In this document: positions 59,211-64,000 of the stretch, piece after piece
Numbering within the stretch: position 1 is the first letter of the stretch
Layout of the letters: each line of letters begins with the position of its first letter
Notes under the pieces: model-generated
What the model was told of the DNA's origin: nothing
The model's database searches: none
What the model saw: only the letters and a program-made list of their open reading frames with translations
Made by a program: the position numbers and the translations under genes
Origin: Bradyrhizobium sp. Arg816
GTDB lineage: Bacteria > Pseudomonadota > Alphaproteobacteria > Rhizobiales > Xanthobacteraceae
Assembly: GCF_029989365.1 (NCBI RefSeq)
Contig: NZ_JAPRAQ010000003.1
Span: forward strand, 434,001 to 498,000
DNA length: 64,000 nt
Direction of reading: 5' to 3'

Positions 59211-59516
59211 ATGATCCCCGGCGAACTCTTCATCCAGGACGGCGAGATCGAGCTCAATGCCGGCCGCAAGACCGTGACGCTGACGGTGGCCAACACCGGC
59301 GACCGCCCGATCCAGGTTGGCTCGCACTACCATTTCTTCGAGACCAACCCGGCGCTGAAGTTCGACCGCAAGAAAGCCCGCGGCATGCGCCTCGACATCG
59401 CCGCCGGCACCGCCGTCCGCTTCGAGCCCGGCCAGACCCGCGACGTCCAGCTCGTCGCCGTGGCGGGGAAGAAAACCATCTACGGTTTTCGTGGCGACGT
59501 GATGGGGAAGCTGTGA
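59211..59516 (+). CDS. ureB: Urease beta subunit
   Basis: A 101-residue beta subunit with [37 protein letters not shown] and [18 protein letters not shown], all family landmarks. ATG 59211 with AGGAG immediately upstream. It assembles with UreA and UreC into the (alpha-beta-gamma)3 enzyme. Unlike the compact ureABC of many bacteria, a repeat and an unrelated HD-domain gene separate it from ureC. Confidence 0.97.
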   Translation: MIPGELFIQDGEIELNAGRKTVTLTVANTGDRPIQVGSHYHFFETNPALKFDRKKARGMRLDIAAGTAVRFEPGQTRDVQLVAVAGKKTIYGFRGDVMGKL

Positions 59517-59545
59517 TTCGAGGTGAGGTGAGCACGCCGGTCGGG

Positions 59546-59585
59546 CTCCCTCCCCCCTTGCGGGGGAGGGTTGGGGAGAGGGGTG
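59546..59585. repeat. Short G/C-rich palindromic repeat inside the urease cluster
   Basis: CTCCCTCCCCCCTTGCGGGGGAGGG followed by TTGGGGAGAGGGGTG, given in two parts: a repeat type common between alphaproteobacterial genes, related in style but not identical to the ~160-bp elements. It lies in the 139-bp gap between ureB and the HD-domain gene. Confidence 0.65.
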
Positions 59586-59655
59586 AGTCACGAACTCTGA
59601 CCGAAGCTATTTTGCGGCGCTGCGTCGATCGCGGATGTTGTCAACGAGGAGCATC

Positions 59656-60204
59656 GTGATCGTCATGCTCCCCGCCGTCCGCCTTATCTCGGAAGCCGCT
59701 GAGCTGGCTGCGCGCCGGCACAACGGCATGGCGCGCAAGGGGCGTGGCCAGGAGCCTTACATCAATCATCTCGCCGAGGTCGCAAGCCTGCTCGCCGTCG
59801 CGACAGACGGCGCCGATGCCGAGCTTGTCGCGGCTGGCTGGCTGCATGATCTGATCGAGGACACCGAGACCACGCGTGAGGAGCTCTCACAGAAATTCTC
59901 TGACCGTGTCGCCTCCCTTGTAGTCGAGTGCACCGACGATATGAGCCTGCCGAAGGCCGAGCGGCGGCGCCGGCAGGTGATTGACGCGCCGAAGAAATCT
60001 CCCGGCGCCAAGCTGATCAAGATCGCCGACAAGATCAGCAATATCGGCGCGCGCATTCATTCCGACCCGTCCGCCGAGGAGCGCGACGATCTCGCCGACT
60101 ACACGGGCTGGGCTGAGCAGGTCGTCGCCGGATGCCGTGGCGGCAATTCGTGGCTCGATGCAAGATTCGACGATGCCGTAAGAGCAGCGAGGGCTGCGCT
60201 GTGA
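59656..60204 (+). CDS. HD-domain phosphohydrolase, MESH1/SpoT-like
   Basis: A 182-residue single-domain HD hydrolase. Motifs in order: [22 protein letters not shown] near residue 25-46 (first His), [12 protein letters not shown] near 73 (HD pair and ED), and [12 protein letters not shown] near 127 (terminal Asp), which match the (p)ppGpp hydrolase domain of SpoT and MESH1 rather than generic HD enzymes. It has no synthetase, TGS or ACT domain. GTG 59656 is preferred: GAGGAG lies five bases upstream; ATG 59665 is the alternative. It sits in the urease cluster between ureB and ureC. The substrate is inferred. Confidence 0.75.
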   Translation: MIVMLPAVRLISEAAELAARRHNGMARKGRGQEPYINHLAEVASLLAVATDGADAELVAAGWLHDLIEDTETTREELSQKFSDRVASLVVECTDDMSLPKAERRRRQVIDAPKKSPGAKLIKIADKISNIGARIHSDPSAEERDDLADYTGWAEQVVAGCRGGNSWLDARFDDAVRAARAAL

Positions 60205-60238
60205 ACAACCAAGAATTCAAACGCAAACGGGGCTTGTG

Positions 60239-61954
<1,716 letters not shown>

Positions 61955-61968
61955 AATAGCGTCTGGAC

Positions 61969-62014
61969 GCATGTCCCCGGCGCATGTCCCGATTGCATGT
62001 CTTGTTGCATGTCC
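61969..62014. repeat. Four direct repeats of GCATGTC(C)
   Basis: Copies start at 61969, 61982, 61995 and 62007, i.e. with 13-, 13- and 12-bp spacing, in the gap between ureC and the ABM gene. The regular spacing resembles iterated protein-binding sites; function unknown. Confidence 0.55.
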
Positions 62015-62106
62015 TGGGGCGGCGTTTCCGGTTTTGCGTTCGACCCCGCCTGGTCTAAGGTCCCGCCCGGTATCTTATCTCAGAAGAAAAGCCGGGAGGA
62101 TTTCTC

Positions 62107-62406
62107 GTGATTTACGTCGTTGCCACCTTGACCATCAAGCCCGAGACGCGCGCCGAATTCATTGCGGCCGCCACTGCCTGCATCAAGGAAACGCGGAAGG
62201 AGCCCGGCAATATCGCCTATGATTTGCACGAGAGCGTCACCGATCCCGCCAAGATGGTGTTCGTCGAGCAGTGGGAGAATGCCGAGGCGCTGGTGCCGCA
62301 TCGCGCCATGGAGCACATGAAGACGTTCGGCCGCGTCGCAGTGAAGTGTTTTACGGCGCCGCCGAAGATTGAAGTGATCACGCCCGAGAAGGTCGAGACA
62401 CGGTAA
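62107..62406 (+). CDS. ABM-domain monooxygenase (YgiN-like)
   Basis: A 99-residue antibiotic-biosynthesis-monooxygenase-fold protein: IYVVATLTIKPETRAEFIAAA at the start, GNIAYDLHESVTDPAKMVFVEQWEN in the middle, and an AMEHMKTFGRVAVKCF end (each given in part). Such ferredoxin-like dimers include quinol monooxygenases that need no cofactor. GTG 62107 with GGGAGG eight bases upstream. It lies between ureC and ureE; a link to urea metabolism is not known. Confidence 0.85.
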   Translation: MIYVVATLTIKPETRAEFIAAATACIKETRKEPGNIAYDLHESVTDPAKMVFVEQWENAEALVPHRAMEHMKTFGRVAVKCFTAPPKIEVITPEKVETR

Positions 62407-62418
62407 CGGGGTAAAAGC

Positions 62419-63039
62419 ATGATCCGGGCGACGCAGGTTAAGGGACAGCACGGCTTCACGGAGACGCCGGCGGATACGGTGGTGCTCGATTTCGACGACC
62501 GGCACCGCCGTCGCATGGCGATGACGGGGACGCGGGGCCTCGAATTCCTGCTCGACCTGGAGAATGCCGTCGCGCTGCGCGGCGGTGATGCATTGGTGCT
62601 GGAGGACGGCCGGCTGGTCGAAGTGGTCGCGGCGCCCGAGCCGTTGCTGGAGATCCGCGGCCGCGATCCGCACCACCTCATTCGCGTCGGCTGGCATCTC
62701 GGCAATCGCCATTTGCCGACCCAGATCATGGCGAAGAGCCTGCGCATCCGCCGCGACCATGTCATCGAAGCCATGGTGAAGGGCCTCGGTGCGCGCGTGA
62801 TCGAGATCGAGGCGCCGTTCGATCCTGAGGGCGGCGCTTACGCCGACGCCGGCCATGCGCATGGTCACGATGATCACGGGCATCACGATCACGACCATCA
62901 TCACCATGATCATGGTCACGATCACCACGACCACCATGATCATGCCGCGCATGACCATGGCCACGACCATCACCACGACGAGCATTGCGACCACCCCGAC
63001 CACCACCACGGCCACAAGCATGCTCATGACCACAAATGA
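62419..63039 (+). CDS. ureE: Urease accessory protein UreE with His-rich tail
   Basis: A 206-residue nickel metallochaperone. The N-terminal peptide-binding domain and the central metal-binding domain ([13 protein letters not shown] near residue 95, the conserved His motif) are followed, from about residue 146, by a ~60-residue tail with more than 30 His, alternating with Asp and Gly, which can bind many Ni(II) ions. ATG 62419. The stop overlaps the ureF start. The tail is longer than in Klebsiella UreE. Confidence 0.96.
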   Translation: MIRATQVKGQHGFTETPADTVVLDFDDRHRRRMAMTGTRGLEFLLDLENAVALRGGDALVLEDGRLVEVVAAPEPLLEIRGRDPHHLIRVGWHLGNRHLPTQIMAKSLRIRRDHVIEAMVKGLGARVIEIEAPFDPEGGAYADAGHAHGHDDHGHHDHDHHHHDHGHDHHDHHDHAAHDHGHDHHHDEHCDHPDHHHGHKHAHDHK

Positions 63040-63748
63040 GCCGGTGAGTGCCGGTGACCTCGCGGAGCGCGAGGCGGCGGCGCTGTACCGGCTGATGACG
63101 TGGCTGTCGCCGGCCTTTCCGGTCGGCGGCTTCTCCTATTCCAGCGGCATCGAATGGGCGGTCGAGGCGGGCGACATCACGGACACCGCGACGCTGGCCG
63201 ACTGGCTCGACGCGATGCTGGGCGATGGGTCCGGCTTTTGCGATGCGACGTTCCTGGTCCACGCCTATCGCGCCACTGAATTGGGCGAGGATACCACGTT
63301 GCGCGATATCGCGGAGCTCGCCGCCGCCTTCGTGCCGTCGCGCGAGCGGCAGCTCGAGACGACCTCACAGGGCCGCGCCTTCATTGAAATTTCCCGCGCC
63401 GCGTGGGATGCCGACGGGCTGGATGCCATGGTGGCGGCATGTCGCACGGCACTGGTCTATCCCGTCGCCATCGGCGTGGTTGCAGCGGTGCACGGCGTGC
63501 CGCTGGCGCCGACGCTGCACGCCTTCCTGCATGCGCTGGTCTCGAACTGGATTTCGGCGGCGAGCCGCCTCATTCCGCTCGGCCAGACCGACAGCCAGCG
63601 GGTGCTGGTGAAGCTGGAAGCCGCCGTTGCCGCGACCGCCAATCGTGCATTGAATGCGACATTGGACGACCTCGGCAGCGCGACCTTCCGCGCCGATCTC
63701 GCTAGTCTGCGGCACGAGACGCAATATACGCGGCTGTTTCGCTCGTGA
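63026..63748 (+). CDS. ureF: Urease accessory protein UreF
   Basis: A 240-residue all-helical accessory protein that bridges UreD and UreG in the nickel-insertion complex. Landmark [23 protein letters not shown] (start cited) near residue 30 and the C-terminal [18 protein letters not shown] segment support the call. The start lies inside the 3' end of ureE; ATG 63026 is preferred, and ATG 63020, two codons earlier, is equally in frame. No clear ribosome site; translation is probably coupled. Confidence 0.93.
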   Translation: MTTNEPVSAGDLAEREAAALYRLMTWLSPAFPVGGFSYSSGIEWAVEAGDITDTATLADWLDAMLGDGSGFCDATFLVHAYRATELGEDTTLRDIAELAAAFVPSRERQLETTSQGRAFIEISRAAWDADGLDAMVAACRTALVYPVAIGVVAAVHGVPLAPTLHAFLHALVSNWISAASRLIPLGQTDSQRVLVKLEAAVAATANRALNATLDDLGSATFRADLASLRHETQYTRLFRS

Positions 63749-63787
63749 GCGGCGCGGCCTTTAACCCATCAAGAGAGAGCGAGTGAC

Positions 63788-64000
63788 ATGTCGAAATCTC
63801 ACGGTCCCTTGCGTGTCGGAATAGGCGGCCCGGTCGGATCGGGCAAGACCGCGCTGATGGACCTGCTCTGCAAGACCATGCGCGAGCGCTATGACATCGC
63901 GGCGATCACCAACGACATCTACACCAAATGGGATGCGGAATTCCTCGTGCGCTCGGGCTCGCTGACGCCGGACCGCATCGCCGGCGTCGAGACCGGCGGT
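63788..64000 (+). CDS. ureG: Urease accessory GTPase UreG, 3' truncated by window edge
   Basis: The first 71 residues of UreG are visible: P-loop GPVGSGKT at residues 14-21, [16 protein letters not shown] around 41-56 and the start of the ETGGCPH motif at the edge. The GTPase hydrolyses GTP to drive nickel transfer into apo-urease. ATG 63788 with GAGAGAGCGAG upstream. It is the last gene seen of the urt-ure cluster; the rest is outside the window. Confidence 0.96.
   Translation, partial: MSKSHGPLRVGIGGPVGSGKTALMDLLCKTMRERYDIAAITNDIYTKWDAEFLVRSGSLTPDRIAGVETGG

Noticed and set aside
62860..63036. CRISPR-like tandem repeats
   Set aside because: The tract codes for the UreE His-rich tail in frame; units are codon-level and have no spacers.

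Overview
The window is high-GC, densely coded DNA from an alphaproteobacterium, most likely Bradyrhizobium or a close relative such as Rhodopseudomonas. The main reasons are a pim-type dicarboxylate beta-oxidation cluster, the cycM-kdsB-pheA arrangement around the membrane-anchored cytochrome c of the Bradyrhizobium aa3 oxidase branch, a Tad/Cpa pilus locus, a linked urt-ure urea cluster, and many short palindromic repeats between genes. The genus is inferred from gene content and family knowledge. No search was run.

Layout. 1-6140: acyl-CoA ligase (cut by the left edge), thiolase, two acyl-CoA dehydrogenases and an SDR, forming a pim-like beta-oxidation operon interrupted by two cloverleaf-like repeats. 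6178-6810: a DUF559 endonuclease-like gene bracketed by a high-copy palindromic repeat. 6900-14650: glycerol kinase, a penicillin-acylase-type hydrolase, a GNAT acetyltransferase, a BBP7-like outer-membrane barrel, a GST, a membrane protein and an overlapping tiny secreted Cys-rich peptide. 15115-20056: a possible small RNA, then metH and metF on the minus strand. 20456-24037: LLM oxidoreductase, pheA, kdsB and cycM. 24250-31984: a YejABEF-type peptide ABC transporter with two tandem binding proteins.

32075-37677: small hypothetical proteins, an NlpC/P60 peptidase overlapping an M17 aminopeptidase, and a metallophosphoesterase. 37772-49318: the tad/cpa pilus locus (tadD forward; tadC, tadB, cpaF, cpaE, cpaD, cpaC, cpaB, cpaA and the Flp pilin on the minus strand), then a hydroxylase-family membrane enzyme and a secreted protein resembling the CpaC N-terminus. 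49483-51844: cspA, infA and a DEAD-box helicase on the minus strand. 52259-64000: a near-consensus sigma-54 promoter, urtABCDE (urea ABC importer), then ureD-ureA-ureB-[HD hydrolase]-ureC-[ABM monooxygenase]-ureE-ureF-ureG, with ureG cut by the right edge.

The urt-ure block can be read as one pathway: the importer captures urea, UreABC hydrolyses it, UreDEFG insert nickel, and the sigma-54 promoter suggests induction by nitrogen limitation. The tad block covers pilin, prepilin peptidase, secretin, ATPases and inner-membrane platform, but TadE/TadF/TadG-type pseudopilins are not present in the window. No tRNA, rRNA, CRISPR array, transposase or prophage was seen. Most of the non-genic novelty lies in the palindromic repeats, especially three ~160-bp elements with the same architecture and a fourth site where the DUF559 gene sits between repeat copies.
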